Assembly: GCF_900143075.1 (NCBI RefSeq)
Contig: NZ_FRCY01000016.1
Span: forward strand, 62,001 to 126,000
Length of the DNA: 64,000 bases
Source of the DNA: Cyclobacterium lianum
GTDB lineage: Bacteria; Bacteroidota; Bacteroidia; Cytophagales; Cyclobacteriaceae
Direction of reading: 5' to 3'
The notes under the pieces were generated by a model. That model did not search any database. It saw only the letters and a program-made list of their open reading frames with translations, and was not told the DNA's origin. The stretch's first letter is position 1, and each line of letters opens with the position of its first letter. The position numbers and the translations under genes were made by a program. Below are positions 26,207-36,199 of this stretch, piece by piece.

Positions 26207-28333
26207 TTACAATCCCTTCAGTCCTTCAGCAAATCCCACATAAGCAGGTTTTCTGTTTAGATTGGAGTCCCATAGGCCCTGGCCCCAGGAAGTATTGGTC
26301 TGACTATCCATTACCCCCCAGACTGTCACTCCATACCTTTGGGAGGCAGGCACTTTCTCCCGGTAAGTGTCCAGCACATATTGGTACATATCAGCCTGCT
26401 GGTTCATAATTTCCTCAGTTACTTGTGTTGTGTTGATCCGTACTTCAAGTTCCGTCACTTTAATCTTCTTCCCGGTAGCGGCCAGGAGTTCAAACATTTG
26501 GGCGATATTTTCTTTACTGGTAAAAATTTCTATATTCAATTGGGCACCTATACCGTCAATTTTAGCCCCGTTATCTTCCAAATATTCTACATACTGAATC
26601 AATCCGCGACACTTATCCAGGTTAGAAGCCAGATTATTGTCGCTAATGAATAACAAATCGCTTGGATTTCCATATTCTTCGGCCAGGTGAAATGCCTTAA
26701 GTGCATAATCTTTGCCCAGGTAATCCTGCCAGTAGAACTCTCCATTGGCCAATGATCTACCTACACCGGTCTTCAATTCATTGGGATTATTGTCATCCAT
26801 AGGCTGGGACACCACATCCCATGCATTTACATAAGGTGCCGAATATTCGACCATTCCGGAAACCCACTTTTCCAATTGTTCTTCCACAATAGCTGTCTTT
26901 TCCTCAGGTAGTCTATCCACTACCGTAGTGGTTCCACCCACCAATGTCGCACTACTAAGAACAACATCATCTATATAGACGGTCCCTTCAAACTCGCCAT
27001 AACTGATGATAAATCGATTACGGTCATCCGCAGTGATGGTAGTTGATAAATTAACAAGTCTCCACTCTGTAGTGACTGGGACCATCCCGAAGCCATTGGA
27101 AGAGAAGTCAGGACTCTGCATTTCAGGCCTTATAATTCCTTCGGCATCCCCTTTCACCCAAAAGCTTAAATTATAGGTTTCACCATTATTCAAGGGACTG
27201 CCTAACTCATAAATAGACTGCGCAGCCCAGAAATTAGCCAAAGAAGGGTTAGTTACAGTAAAAGCTCTGCCACTGTTACCAACTCCTTCACCATCTTCTG
27301 TCACACCTCTGGTAGAACCATTGCCCCAACCTCCCCAGGCAACACCATTTTCAAAGTCGCCATTGCTGATAAGGTTATTGATAATTGGTTCACCGTCTAA
27401 ATCGTAAACGTACAGGTTATTAATATCAATATTGTAGGTCACCCCTGGCGCATAGCCCAGGTCAAAATTGATTTTAAACGCCTCCCCTTCAAAATCGTTC
27501 ACCGTAAACCTGATTTCTCTCCAGGATAGGTTTGTTGCGAAGGTTTCAGTTTCGGTTCCGGTCTGCATCCAATCTTTAAGTGGTTCATTATCCACCAAAC
27601 CCTCAAATGAAATGCTGCCTTCACCTGGCACGTCAGACTTAATGTAAATCAGTATTTCATATTCCTTTCCAGGAGTGACCGGGATGTCCGGCGAAGTCAA
27701 TCTCAAATCTGCGGGATCAGAGGCATTTGAGCTGGAAGTCATTTTGATAGCAGATTCAGCTCCTCCCATTCCTTCCTGCTCGGCAATAGTCACACTGCCG
27801 CCTCCTGCCGAATAGGTCCAACCGTCCAAATCACCATTTTTCAATGAACTCACATCCAAAGAATTGGCGAAAGGAGGTGAATTGACGATCAGGGGTGCCA
27901 ACAAGCCATTCAAATACGTTGCATTCTGGTTCTGATTCCACAATATTGTACGCCCATAGATCCCCATTTCTGATTGCTCCGCTGCTTCGTACAAGTCCAA
28001 TAAATTGGCAAGGGCCAGGTCTCCATCCGATTGAACAACCGATCCGTGGGTCATTGCCGTATTTAAAGTAATTTCATCGAAATTACTTTTCAACAGCCTG
28101 TACATTACCCCTTTATTCAGGATGTCTGCGGTAGACCCGGAGGCTCCTAACTTAAAGCCAGGGCTGTTCTCAAGGCTGATGTAACTTTTCAAGGAATCGT
28201 AAGCGTTGATCTCTTGTTGCCTGGCTATGCTTTCGGGTTCTTCCACCTGGAACTCCAAAGGATCAAAATCTGCACAGGAAGTTCCTGCCATCGCCAGTGC
28301 GGTAAACATTCCCAAAATTGATTTATAATTCAT
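26207..28333 (-). CDS. GH10-like surface lipoprotein with inserted CBMs, active site lost
   Basis: A 708-residue lipoprotein (lipobox AGTSC, C20) in the position of xyn10C. The GH10 fold is split: its N-terminal part runs to about residue 150, two CBM4/9/22-like beta-sandwiches follow (about 160-315 and 320-462; the second starts ISNGDFENGVAWGGW), then the rest of GH10. The nucleophile E628 (KVTELEVRIN) is kept, but the acid/base site reads AWDVVSQPM, with Q510 for Glu and Ser for Asn. Other losses are GRTILWNQNQ for GHTLxWHSQ, LNTAMT for the xENxMK block and FISDNN for YYNDY. It should be catalytically dead or very weak and probably acts as a surface xylan-binding protein. The frame is otherwise intact, so this is a pseudoenzyme, not a pseudogene. 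Confidence 0.88.
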   Translation of the reverse strand: MNYKSILGMFTALAMAGTSCADFDPLEFQVEEPESIARQQEINAYDSLKSYISLENSPGFKLGASGSTADILNKGVMYRLLKSNFDEITLNTAMTHGSVVQSDGDLALANLLDLYEAAEQSEMGIYGRTILWNQNQNATYLNGLLAPLIVNSPPFANSLDVSSLKNGDLDGWTYSAGGGSVTIAEQEGMGGAESAIKMTSSSNASDPADLRLTSPDIPVTPGKEYEILIYIKSDVPGEGSISFEGLVDNEPLKDWMQTGTETETFATNLSWREIRFTVNDFEGEAFKINFDLGYAPGVTYNIDINNLYVYDLDGEPIINNLISNGDFENGVAWGGWGNGSTRGVTEDGEGVGNSGRAFTVTNPSLANFWAAQSIYELGSPLNNGETYNLSFWVKGDAEGIIRPEMQSPDFSSNGFGMVPVTTEWRLVNLSTTITADDRNRFIISYGEFEGTVYIDDVVLSSATLVGGTTTVVDRLPEEKTAIVEEQLEKWVSGMVEYSAPYVNAWDVVSQPMDDNNPNELKTGVGRSLANGEFYWQDYLGKDYALKAFHLAEEYGNPSDLLFISDNNLASNLDKCRGLIQYVEYLEDNGAKIDGIGAQLNIEIFTSKENIAQMFELLAATGKKIKVTELEVRINTTQVTEEIMNQQADMYQYVLDTYREKVPASQRYGVTVWGVMDSQTNTSWGQGLWDSNLNRKPAYVGFAEGLKGL

Positions 28334-28358
28334 CTGTTAATTTCTTAAATGGTGAATA

Positions 28359-29384
28359 CTATTTCAGTACAGGACTGAAGGTTTCCATTGCAACACCTCT
28401 GTTTCTCATTACCAGTGTATCCAAAGTGACCACGTGCATTTGAGGCAAATCGATCTCATAGTCCAAATAAATAGCATCTCTGTCTTGATTTCCCCAACTG
28501 GACGTTTCACCTTTGCTTACAAATTTTCCACTTCCTGTAGCTGTGTATCCTTCATGAGCTGCTGAAACAGTACAGTTACCCTCATCGTCAAATGTCAACA
28601 GCAAGTCGGCGGTGATATTCTCTCCACCCTCATCAGCAATAACCAACGGAAATAACACTTCGGAAAGCGACTCGGTGATCAATTGATTGACTTCATCAAA
28701 CTCCACACTTTCCTCACGCCTGATAATGACCTTATCACTGATAGCGTCCGATTTGCCTGTGATATTATCACTTCCTCTCCTTAGGTAATTTCCATGCCAC
28801 TGATTGATATATTTCAGTGCATAAAGTGTAAAGTCCTTTGGTGTTGGAAACCAGTCATCAGCAATGGACCTGTTGGGATTTTCAACTACGGGTATCCCAG
28901 ACAGAATAGAATCGGCATTTGACACACTTGTAATCTTGACAGGCAACACAAAAGTATTCTTAATGGCTCTGGGATCATTAAAGAAAGCACCCGTCAACTG
29001 TACCTCAACTCCCCCGGCAATCTCCCCTCTTGGGATAGTCAATGTCTCCGAGGAAAGCTGGTAATACTCAGAAGTCAGCACTTCTATTTCATCCCCACCT
29101 TCCTCAAACAAGAGCCCTTCAGCCAATGATTCATCTACTTCAATCTGGACGGTTACATCTCTTGGCGAAGAATATACTCCCCCGGTTGTAACCATCAGTT
29201 TGAACTTGCCTTCATTGTCTAAGGAAGTATCGAAAATATCCTCTCCGAAGGTAATCGTCCGCACAGGAAACTGGTAGGCAAAATACACAGTCTGATACTC
29301 GAAATCGGGAAACTCCCAATCCTGGTTCTCACACGAGGAGAACAACAGCGCAATTACTATTATTATATATGGTATCTTTTTCAT
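28359..29384 (-). CDS. XusE-like surface lipoprotein (DUF1735/DUF5627 type)
   Basis: A 341-residue lipoprotein from the ATG at 29384, where it has a signal peptide and lipobox (MKKIPYIIIVIALLFSSC, C18). A start at 29441 would place 19 residues before the signal and is rejected. The N-terminal part (about 35-180) resembles DUF1735, with FKLMVTTGGVYSSPRDVTV and a TIPRGEIAGGVEVQL strand; the C-terminal part resembles DUF5627, a lipocalin-like barrel with INQWHGNYLRRG. In the Prevotella xylan cluster the gene at this position is xusE. By place and type it is a candidate surface glycan-binding protein acting with SusD. It lies 50 bases after the second susD and 25 before the GH10-like gene. Confidence 0.85.
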   Translation of the reverse strand: MKKIPYIIIVIALLFSSCENQDWEFPDFEYQTVYFAYQFPVRTITFGEDIFDTSLDNEGKFKLMVTTGGVYSSPRDVTVQIEVDESLAEGLLFEEGGDEIEVLTSEYYQLSSETLTIPRGEIAGGVEVQLTGAFFNDPRAIKNTFVLPVKITSVSNADSILSGIPVVENPNRSIADDWFPTPKDFTLYALKYINQWHGNYLRRGSDNITGKSDAISDKVIIRREESVEFDEVNQLITESLSEVLFPLVIADEGGENITADLLLTFDDEGNCTVSAAHEGYTATGSGKFVSKGETSSWGNQDRDAIYLDYEIDLPQMHVVTLDTLVMRNRGVAMETFSPVLK

Positions 29385-29434
29385 TTTTTGTTTATTAAAA
29401 GCCAATTTCAATTCATTTCCAGCTTTAAATTCAA

Positions 29435-31216
29435 TTACCAACCTGTGTTTTGTTGGAGGGCACTGAATTTCAACATTTCACTATAGGGGATCGGGCCATA
29501 GATCATATGATCACGATAAACCCGGTTTTCAACATTGATCTCATTGAATTGATTTTGATTTACAATACTCATTCCACGGGCAGTCTCCGTCAGATCCAGA
29601 TCCCACCTTCTCAGATCCCAAAACCGAAAACCTTCGAAGGATAGCTCCAGCCGTCGCTCATTTCGAATCAATTGCCGCATGGCAGCCTGATCATTTCTAA
29701 TGGATTCAAGATATTCATCACCGTTTTCAGTGCCTATCCCAGCACGTTGCCGTATAGCTTTGATCACATCATAGGCAGAAAATCCAAAGGAGCTGGCAGA
29801 AGTCGGTCCCCAGGCTTCATTGGCTGCTTCGGCGTAGATCAGGAAAATTTCGGTATATCTGATCCTTGGCTGAAGGTGCCGTTGTCCTGTATTGGCTACA
29901 GGATCTAAATTCACGTCCTGTCTCAATAATTTACGCATATAATATCCCGTACGGGTGGATGTCTCTACTTTGTTCAAGCCATCATTCGTATCAGAATCCA
30001 AAGCGGTGTTGATTACAACTCCCGAAGGTCCTGCAGTACTTCCATTCACTACAATAAACTGCGAAAGTCTGGGATCTCGCCCACTATAAGGGGCATCTGG
30101 AGAATAGCCTGAAGAGTTGTTTGATATGGGATAACCGTTGGCCATAGGGAAAGCATCCACCAGATTTTGGGTTGGATTTACCCTGCCATTGCCAAACAAT
30201 GTCGGTGGGAAATGTTCGGTTTCAAGGTCATTAGTTGTCCCGCCAACAGAACCCCTCCAAAGAACTTCCGATGGATTGTCACCTGCACCTAAATTGTCAA
30301 TCATCGAAATGTTGCTGAACCAGGTCACCCCATCTGGATCCAAACCACTTACTCCACCAATATCATTAAGCATTTCTCCGGCAAAAGTCGCTGCATCGAT
30401 CCATTTCGATGGGTCATTGTCTAAATTAAATGCGGGGCTCGCAGCCAATAAGGCAGCTTGTGCTTTAATGGCTTGGGCAATCCTGCCCGATAGCAGCTGT
30501 TTGGCATCATCCCCAAACACCCTGTTATATTCTCCGGTTTGGACTTCCATGGCCGAATACCTGGCAGGCAGCACCTCTTCATTACTGATATTTCGATAGT
30601 CCATCGGTAAAAGCTCCATGGCCCTGTCAATATCCCCATACAGCTGTTGCAGACATTCTGCGAAAGTCGCCCGAGGGATGTTAAAGTCAGAGTTAACCGT
30701 CTGAGACTCCTGAAACACAGGCACCCCTAACAATTCCCCTCCTGCAATTCCACCATGTGTCCGAAGCAAATGGTACATAAACAAGGCCCTCAAGCCGTAT
30801 GTTTCTCCGGTCATGCGGTCTATAAACATTTGGTTGACATTGGGGTTGCTCGCATATTCCGTATTCGCCACCTCTGCCAACATTTCGTTCAGATATTGGA
30901 TGGCAGATTGAGCATTGGTCCATTGCTCCAACGGGTTGTAATTAGAGGCCCATTGGCCAGTCGCTACGTTCAACAACCCACTGGTAAGATCGTTGGTTAC
31001 CGCATCATCTGTGGCCACTTCACTGAAGCTAAAACTGTTCGTAGGTATTCTCAGATAGGCATTCAGCAATAAGCCTTGTACCATATCCGGTCTTTCTCTT
31101 AGCCGTTCCTTGTTTTGGATATTTTCCAATGCGGGATCAATCAGATCAGTACAGCTGGCTAGTATTGCTAAGCCAGTAATTAATAATCCAATTTTAAAAT
31201 TTATCTTCATTTTCAT
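29435..31216 (-). CDS. SusD/RagB-family outer-membrane lipoprotein (second pair, XusD-like)
   Basis: A 593-residue SusD-like protein that captures glycan chains at the cell surface and closes over the SusC channel. It has a lipobox (LAILASC, C22). The tetratricopeptide-like core is visible in TGETYGLRALFMYHLLRTHG, AIKAQAALLAASPAF and the C-terminal LIRNERRLELSFEGFRFWDLRRW, the best-known SusD motif. The closing block is YSEMLKFSALQQNTGW. The length is normal. It starts 11 bases after the end of its SusC partner and is followed by the XusE-like lipoprotein. Confidence 0.95.
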   Translation of the reverse strand: MKMKINFKIGLLITGLAILASCTDLIDPALENIQNKERLRERPDMVQGLLLNAYLRIPTNSFSFSEVATDDAVTNDLTSGLLNVATGQWASNYNPLEQWTNAQSAIQYLNEMLAEVANTEYASNPNVNQMFIDRMTGETYGLRALFMYHLLRTHGGIAGGELLGVPVFQESQTVNSDFNIPRATFAECLQQLYGDIDRAMELLPMDYRNISNEEVLPARYSAMEVQTGEYNRVFGDDAKQLLSGRIAQAIKAQAALLAASPAFNLDNDPSKWIDAATFAGEMLNDIGGVSGLDPDGVTWFSNISMIDNLGAGDNPSEVLWRGSVGGTTNDLETEHFPPTLFGNGRVNPTQNLVDAFPMANGYPISNNSSGYSPDAPYSGRDPRLSQFIVVNGSTAGPSGVVINTALDSDTNDGLNKVETSTRTGYYMRKLLRQDVNLDPVANTGQRHLQPRIRYTEIFLIYAEAANEAWGPTSASSFGFSAYDVIKAIRQRAGIGTENGDEYLESIRNDQAAMRQLIRNERRLELSFEGFRFWDLRRWDLDLTETARGMSIVNQNQFNEINVENRVYRDHMIYGPIPYSEMLKFSALQQNTGW

Positions 31217-31227
31217 TTGGAGTCAGG

Positions 31228-34200
31228 TTAGAATTTTGCTTTAAGACCAACGTTATAGAACCTGGTTTGAGGAGCAGCACCAATATTCATCTCCAGGATG
31301 TCTCTATTGGGAGAGATCGTAAGGAGATTGGCTCCATTGGCATATACATCAAGTCCTTCTAAGAAACGTCCGCCAAACATTGTGCGAGGGAAGGAATAAG
31401 AGAGTTGCACCCGTGTCAAATCAAACCGATTGGTACTATACAACCAGAAATCAGAGTTCCGGTAGTTATTTGCACCGCTTAAGGTCGTCAACCTTGGATA
31501 GGTGGCAGCATCTGCAGTGGCTTCTGTCCAGCGGCCCCTAACCTCCTCGGAGTATTTATCATCCGCCTTTGCCCAAAAATAGGTGCTGTTTTTCATAGCA
31601 AAAGCTCCCGTACGGGAAGTTCCCAAGGCGAAGAAAGTGAAATTTTTGTACCTCGCAGATAAGTGTATACCCATAGTCAAAGGAGCCCCGGACCATCCTC
31701 CTCTACCCAAATACACTTCATCCTGGGCATTGATGATACCATCCCCATTCTGGTCTACATATTTGATATCACCAGGCCGTACCTCTCCAAAAGCCTGCTC
31801 GTTAGAATTTGCTATATCCTCTACTCCCGTGAAGAAACCGTCTGTTTGCAAACCCCATATGCCATCCAATGGCATGCCGACTCTGGTCTGATAATCAAAT
31901 TCAAAATTCTCTGACCTTTTGGTCGCCCTGGTGTCATAATAAATTCCAGAAAAACCTAAATTCCAATCAATATCCTTAATCCGTTGGTTAAGATTAAGTT
32001 GAAAGTCGAAGCCTGTTCTAAGGTCGTTGTTATAGTTGACATAGGGAATCCAGGAAGAGATGGGCCATCCTGTTTCGAAATAACTGGGATAAATATTGTT
32101 GTCCTGAAGGAACAAACCTGTCATTTCACTCACAAAGTAGGAGCCGTTAAATGTCAATGTGTTATTAAATAATGAACCGTTCAGTTCTATACTTATTTCT
32201 TCCCTTTTCGGAAGGCTCAAATCGTAGTTTTGCCCTCTCCTTACATCTGTAGCTGTATTGTTCAATCCATCCCTCCACTCATACCAGGATCCTTCGTCTG
32301 TATAGATTCCTTCATACAAATAATATTCTGCTATGTCCAGGTCAGTATGAAGAATTCCACCAGAAACGGACAGCTTTAGGTCATCTACCACAGAGGAAGA
32401 AGTTAGAAATTTCTCTTCACTTAGTCTCCAGCCCAAAGAGGCCGTAGGAGAGAAAGCCTGGCGATTTTCAGGTGCCAGCATGGCGCTGTGCACCAATGCA
32501 CCACTGAAATTCAAATAATACTTTGATTTGTAATCATAAGCGGCATATAAACCAATATTGGCATTACTTACTTTATGATAAATTGCTGATTCTCCAACCT
32601 GAAAACCACTGGCAATCAACATGGTTGAAATATGGTGTTTATTATCTATTGCCTTTTCATAATTCAGTTGAGAGGAGAACGACAATGTCTGCCTGAACCA
32701 GCTGTCACCAATATTTTGGGTTCTGCTACTTGCATCCTGACCGAATCTGGTAAGGCTGGCAATCTCATCTCTCCCATTAAAATTGGTCCAGCTGGGTTGG
32801 TACACTGCATAATCGTTGGTGAAGGACAAATTATAAGAACTTGAATTATCAAGTCCAAAAAAGGTATTAAAAGATAGTCCTTCAATTATATTCCGTAAAT
32901 CAGCGTTTACTCCGGCATTAAACTGGAATTGCCTGCTGGTGAATTTATTGGAGCCCCCGGCGTAACTCCCGGCAATGGGATTGTTTTGATCCAACTGTGT
33001 ACCTCCTAACAGGAATCTTCCATCGATCAAATGCTGACTGCTCTGCAAATATCCCATAGCCACCTGATCATCCGGAGAAAGCATGTCCACCGGAACCAGA
33101 GGTGTAAAGCGATTTGGTCTGAGTGTGGTAGTTCCTGCCCAGAAATCCGCATTGATTCCTCTTCCATTATAGAATATTGCTGCCGCATCAACGTTGGCTG
33201 AAAGATACTCATTGATGCTTATGTCTACATTTCCGCGAATATTAAACCTTTCACTGCCGTTGAAAGCGGCCTGCCCAAAATCGAGTACTGATCCTTCACC
33301 CCAGTATCCCATATTGGTATAATATCTTGCCCTTTTATTACCTCCGGATATTTCCATGGTTGCGTCATACCGTGCATAGGCAGGCTGCAAATACTCATCA
33401 CTAAAATAATTCACGTTGGGGTAACGGTAAGGGTTAATTCCAGAAGCATGGTTGTAGATCTCCTCTTGCGAATAAAGTGGACTTAGCCCATCATTGACCC
33501 TTCCCTCATTAAATAAGGTCATATACTCGCCGGATCCGAGGTACTTCGGATAGCTTTTTGGTACATGTACACCAAAATTGGTTCGAACGTCTACAGTTTG
33601 CACATTGGCCACCCCCCGTTTGGTAGTAATCAATAAAACTCCTTTGGCACCACGACTTCCGTATAAGGCTATGGCATTGATTCCTTTCAGGAATGTCATT
33701 TGGGCAATTTCGGTAGGCATTACACTTCCCAGATCGCGGGGTACACCGTCTACCAAAGTCAAATAGCTGTCATTACCCCACATATTCCCGTGAAAACCAC
33801 CCACATAAGCCCCCATACCATCCAGCGGAGAGATGATATAGTTCTCATCAAGTACAGAACGCATATTTACCGCCGAAACTCCGCCGATAAGATCATCCCG
33901 ACTTTGGGTTTGGAAGGCAACTTGCACTGCATCTCCATCCAGATAGGGGTAAAGTACTATTTCCTCCATCGCTGCATTGGCAGGAAGAATCCTGGTTTCA
34001 TATCCTGCAGCTTCCACTACCAGGTAAGCTCCTGAAGTCACCTCCAGATGCACCTGCCCTTCGCCATCCGACATGGTCTCAAATCCATCCTGATCACTGG
34101 TGACTGTAGCTTCAGGAATAGGTTCCATCGAGGCCGCCCTGATAACCGGGTCAATGGTTATTTTCGTCGTGTCCTGGGCTACAAGTAACAGTGGAAACTG

Positions 34201-34245
34201 TAACATACAGATGCAGCATATCAGCACTATTTTAATATCATTCAT
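31228..34245 (-). CDS. SusC/RagA-family TonB-linked outer-membrane channel (second pair, XusC-like)
   Basis: A 1005-residue TonB-dependent channel that imports xylo-oligosaccharides into the periplasm. It has a signal peptide (ending LLLVAQ) and a short carboxypeptidase-regulatory-like beta domain (EATVTSDQDGFETMSDGEGQ). The plug begins near residue 110 and includes YLTLVDGVPRDLGSVMPTEI and ALYGSRGAKGVLLITTKRG, the SusC signature. A long beta-barrel follows and ends VGLKAKF. The segment before the plug (YLDGDAVQVAFQTQSRDD) is not the usual EEVVVVGYG box, so its TonB box is atypical. It is shorter than the first SusC of the locus. Confidence 0.93.
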   Translation of the reverse strand: MNDIKIVLICCICMLQFPLLLVAQDTTKITIDPVIRAASMEPIPEATVTSDQDGFETMSDGEGQVHLEVTSGAYLVVEAAGYETRILPANAAMEEIVLYPYLDGDAVQVAFQTQSRDDLIGGVSAVNMRSVLDENYIISPLDGMGAYVGGFHGNMWGNDSYLTLVDGVPRDLGSVMPTEIAQMTFLKGINAIALYGSRGAKGVLLITTKRGVANVQTVDVRTNFGVHVPKSYPKYLGSGEYMTLFNEGRVNDGLSPLYSQEEIYNHASGINPYRYPNVNYFSDEYLQPAYARYDATMEISGGNKRARYYTNMGYWGEGSVLDFGQAAFNGSERFNIRGNVDISINEYLSANVDAAAIFYNGRGINADFWAGTTTLRPNRFTPLVPVDMLSPDDQVAMGYLQSSQHLIDGRFLLGGTQLDQNNPIAGSYAGGSNKFTSRQFQFNAGVNADLRNIIEGLSFNTFFGLDNSSSYNLSFTNDYAVYQPSWTNFNGRDEIASLTRFGQDASSRTQNIGDSWFRQTLSFSSQLNYEKAIDNKHHISTMLIASGFQVGESAIYHKVSNANIGLYAAYDYKSKYYLNFSGALVHSAMLAPENRQAFSPTASLGWRLSEEKFLTSSSVVDDLKLSVSGGILHTDLDIAEYYLYEGIYTDEGSWYEWRDGLNNTATDVRRGQNYDLSLPKREEISIELNGSLFNNTLTFNGSYFVSEMTGLFLQDNNIYPSYFETGWPISSWIPYVNYNNDLRTGFDFQLNLNQRIKDIDWNLGFSGIYYDTRATKRSENFEFDYQTRVGMPLDGIWGLQTDGFFTGVEDIANSNEQAFGEVRPGDIKYVDQNGDGIINAQDEVYLGRGGWSGAPLTMGIHLSARYKNFTFFALGTSRTGAFAMKNSTYFWAKADDKYSEEVRGRWTEATADAATYPRLTTLSGANNYRNSDFWLYSTNRFDLTRVQLSYSFPRTMFGGRFLEGLDVYANGANLLTISPNRDILEMNIGAAPQTRFYNVGLKAKF

Positions 34246-34287
34246 TGCGTTTATTCATTAAGTTTTACAAGACTAAAGGTCCCCCCA

Positions 34288-36186
34288 TTACCAACCTGGA
34301 TTCTGGTAGAATTCGGGATAAAGACTCACATCTGTTAATTTCAGAGGCAACCAATAATGCTTGGAAGTAAAATTGCGCTCGATAATGACTTCTTCTCTCA
34401 TGTTAATAATTCGATTTTGGGTAGGGTCTTCTGTATTGAACTCCCCTGCCCTGTCAAATTCATAAGATGTCTTGACAGTATAAGGTGCTTCTGTCAGAAG
34501 CATCCACCTGCGCAGGTCATTAAATCTGTGGCTTTCGAAGGCTAACTCAACGGCCCTTTCACGTCTGAGTTCTTGTAAAAATATGTCCTGTGAAACCAAA
34601 AACTTCTCGTGAACACCGACCATCCCGGCACGTGTCCGGATAATATTTACAGCGTCCACAGGCGTGCCGCCGTAGGTAGTAGAGGTAGCACCCAGACTGT
34701 TAAATCCCATCAGGGTGGCTTCCGCATACATCAGATAGATATCTGCCAAACGCATGTAAGGCACATTGATGTGTAGAGAGGATCCCCAATCATAGGCCCT
34801 GTCATATTTATTGGCCGTTAATGGAGAGAACTTACGACTTGCGTATCCTGAAAGGCTTCCTGTTACCACTTCCCTGTAGCTGCCTCCTCTATAAAGGTTA
34901 GCATATCGATTGACCTCCTCACCAGCATCTGGTATGGCACCTTGAACTACTTTTACACCATCATACGCAATCGCAGCATAAAATCTGGGATCGCGACCTT
35001 TCCAGGGGTAATGAGGGTCATACCCTGATTCGGGATCCGCCTGAGTGACATCTTCGGGTAGAGGCAATCCGTTGGCCATCCCAAAATTATGATGCACGTA
35101 ATTGGCTGTTGGGTAGTAATTTGTCGGGTCACCTTCATCCATGAAGGTAGGCTTATACTGCTTGGAAACGCGCCAGTGTGTATCGTTGGCAGAGTAGTAA
35201 GTAGACCTGAAAATAGCCTCTGTCCCCCCGGCCAAGGCCCAGTTTTGTCCCATGGTATAAAAATTGGTATGGTACCTGTCAAAAGGAAGTAATGCATATT
35301 GCGTCTCACCACTTTCTACCAATTGCAATAGTTCACCGAAAGTATCGGCTGCCTTTCTGCAATATTCGGCATCATAGCTCTGACTTCCGGTAGACACTGA
35401 ATTCATTAGCGGGCTTCCTGCCCACAGGTAGTTTTTGCCCAAATAGCCCAAAGCCATGATTTTATTGATCCGTAGTTGGTTTTTACTCAGGGTCCTGCGA
35501 CCTGCTACTGTATTGTCCCAATTGATGGGTAGTAGCTCACTCGCCCTTTCCAAATCCTGAGCCACCCTATCTGCACATTCATGATAAGTCATTCGGGGCA
35601 AGGTCAGTTGTTCATCACTTGGCAGTGCCCGATCCACATAGGGCAAACCCCCGAAATACTGGATCAGCATAAAATGGAACCAGCCTCTGAAAAACAACAA
35701 CTGGCCTTCTATCAACTGGCGCTCCTCATCGGTAGCATCTACCATCATGGACAGGTTCTCCAATCCCATGTTGGCTTTGCGGATCCCATACCAGGCCAGG
35801 GGCCACAGTCCTTTGTTTTTATGGTCTCTGTTGGTATTGGCAGAATTGGCATCCAACCAGCCGTTATTTCCCGCACCATTCTCCACCTGCCAGGCCCAAA
35901 AATTGCCCCTGTCCACGGCATAAGAAAAGGTAAAAGTTCCCGCTGTCGATTCTATCTCATCGTCTCCCCAGTTAAATGAACTTACCCAGTTGGACAAGGT
36001 GAAATTAGGTACACAATGGTATAGCTCCTCTACATAGCCCTGAAAATTGGTGAAATTCTGAAAGGCCTGTTCTTCCGAAATGACCGATTCCGGGGTTCTT
36101 TCCAAATAATCTTCACAAGAGCATACGAATAGAAGCATTGCTCCAAAGACAGATCCCTTCAATAATGATTTTATATGATTTTTCAT
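34288..36186 (-). CDS. SusD/RagB-family outer-membrane lipoprotein (first pair, XusB-like)
   Basis: A 632-residue SusD-like lipoprotein from the ATG at 36186. The signal peptide and lipobox are MKNHIKSLLKG followed by AMLLFVCSC (C24). A frame extending to 36213 overlaps the SusC stop and puts nine residues in front of the signal, so it is rejected. SusD features are EGQLLFFRGWFHFMLIQYFG, IMALGYLGKNYLWAGSPL, the TPES region after the lipobox and the C-terminal LRRERAVELAFESHRFNDLR. The final block is KLTDVSLYPEFYQNPGW. It pairs with the upstream SusC, separated by 13 bases, and should form the glycan-capturing lid of that channel. Confidence 0.95.
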   Translation of the reverse strand: MKNHIKSLLKGSVFGAMLLFVCSCEDYLERTPESVISEEQAFQNFTNFQGYVEELYHCVPNFTLSNWVSSFNWGDDEIESTAGTFTFSYAVDRGNFWAWQVENGAGNNGWLDANSANTNRDHKNKGLWPLAWYGIRKANMGLENLSMMVDATDEERQLIEGQLLFFRGWFHFMLIQYFGGLPYVDRALPSDEQLTLPRMTYHECADRVAQDLERASELLPINWDNTVAGRRTLSKNQLRINKIMALGYLGKNYLWAGSPLMNSVSTGSQSYDAEYCRKAADTFGELLQLVESGETQYALLPFDRYHTNFYTMGQNWALAGGTEAIFRSTYYSANDTHWRVSKQYKPTFMDEGDPTNYYPTANYVHHNFGMANGLPLPEDVTQADPESGYDPHYPWKGRDPRFYAAIAYDGVKVVQGAIPDAGEEVNRYANLYRGGSYREVVTGSLSGYASRKFSPLTANKYDRAYDWGSSLHINVPYMRLADIYLMYAEATLMGFNSLGATSTTYGGTPVDAVNIIRTRAGMVGVHEKFLVSQDIFLQELRRERAVELAFESHRFNDLRRWMLLTEAPYTVKTSYEFDRAGEFNTEDPTQNRIINMREEVIIERNFTSKHYWLPLKLTDVSLYPEFYQNPGW

Positions 36187-36199
36187 TGGATTGGCTCGT

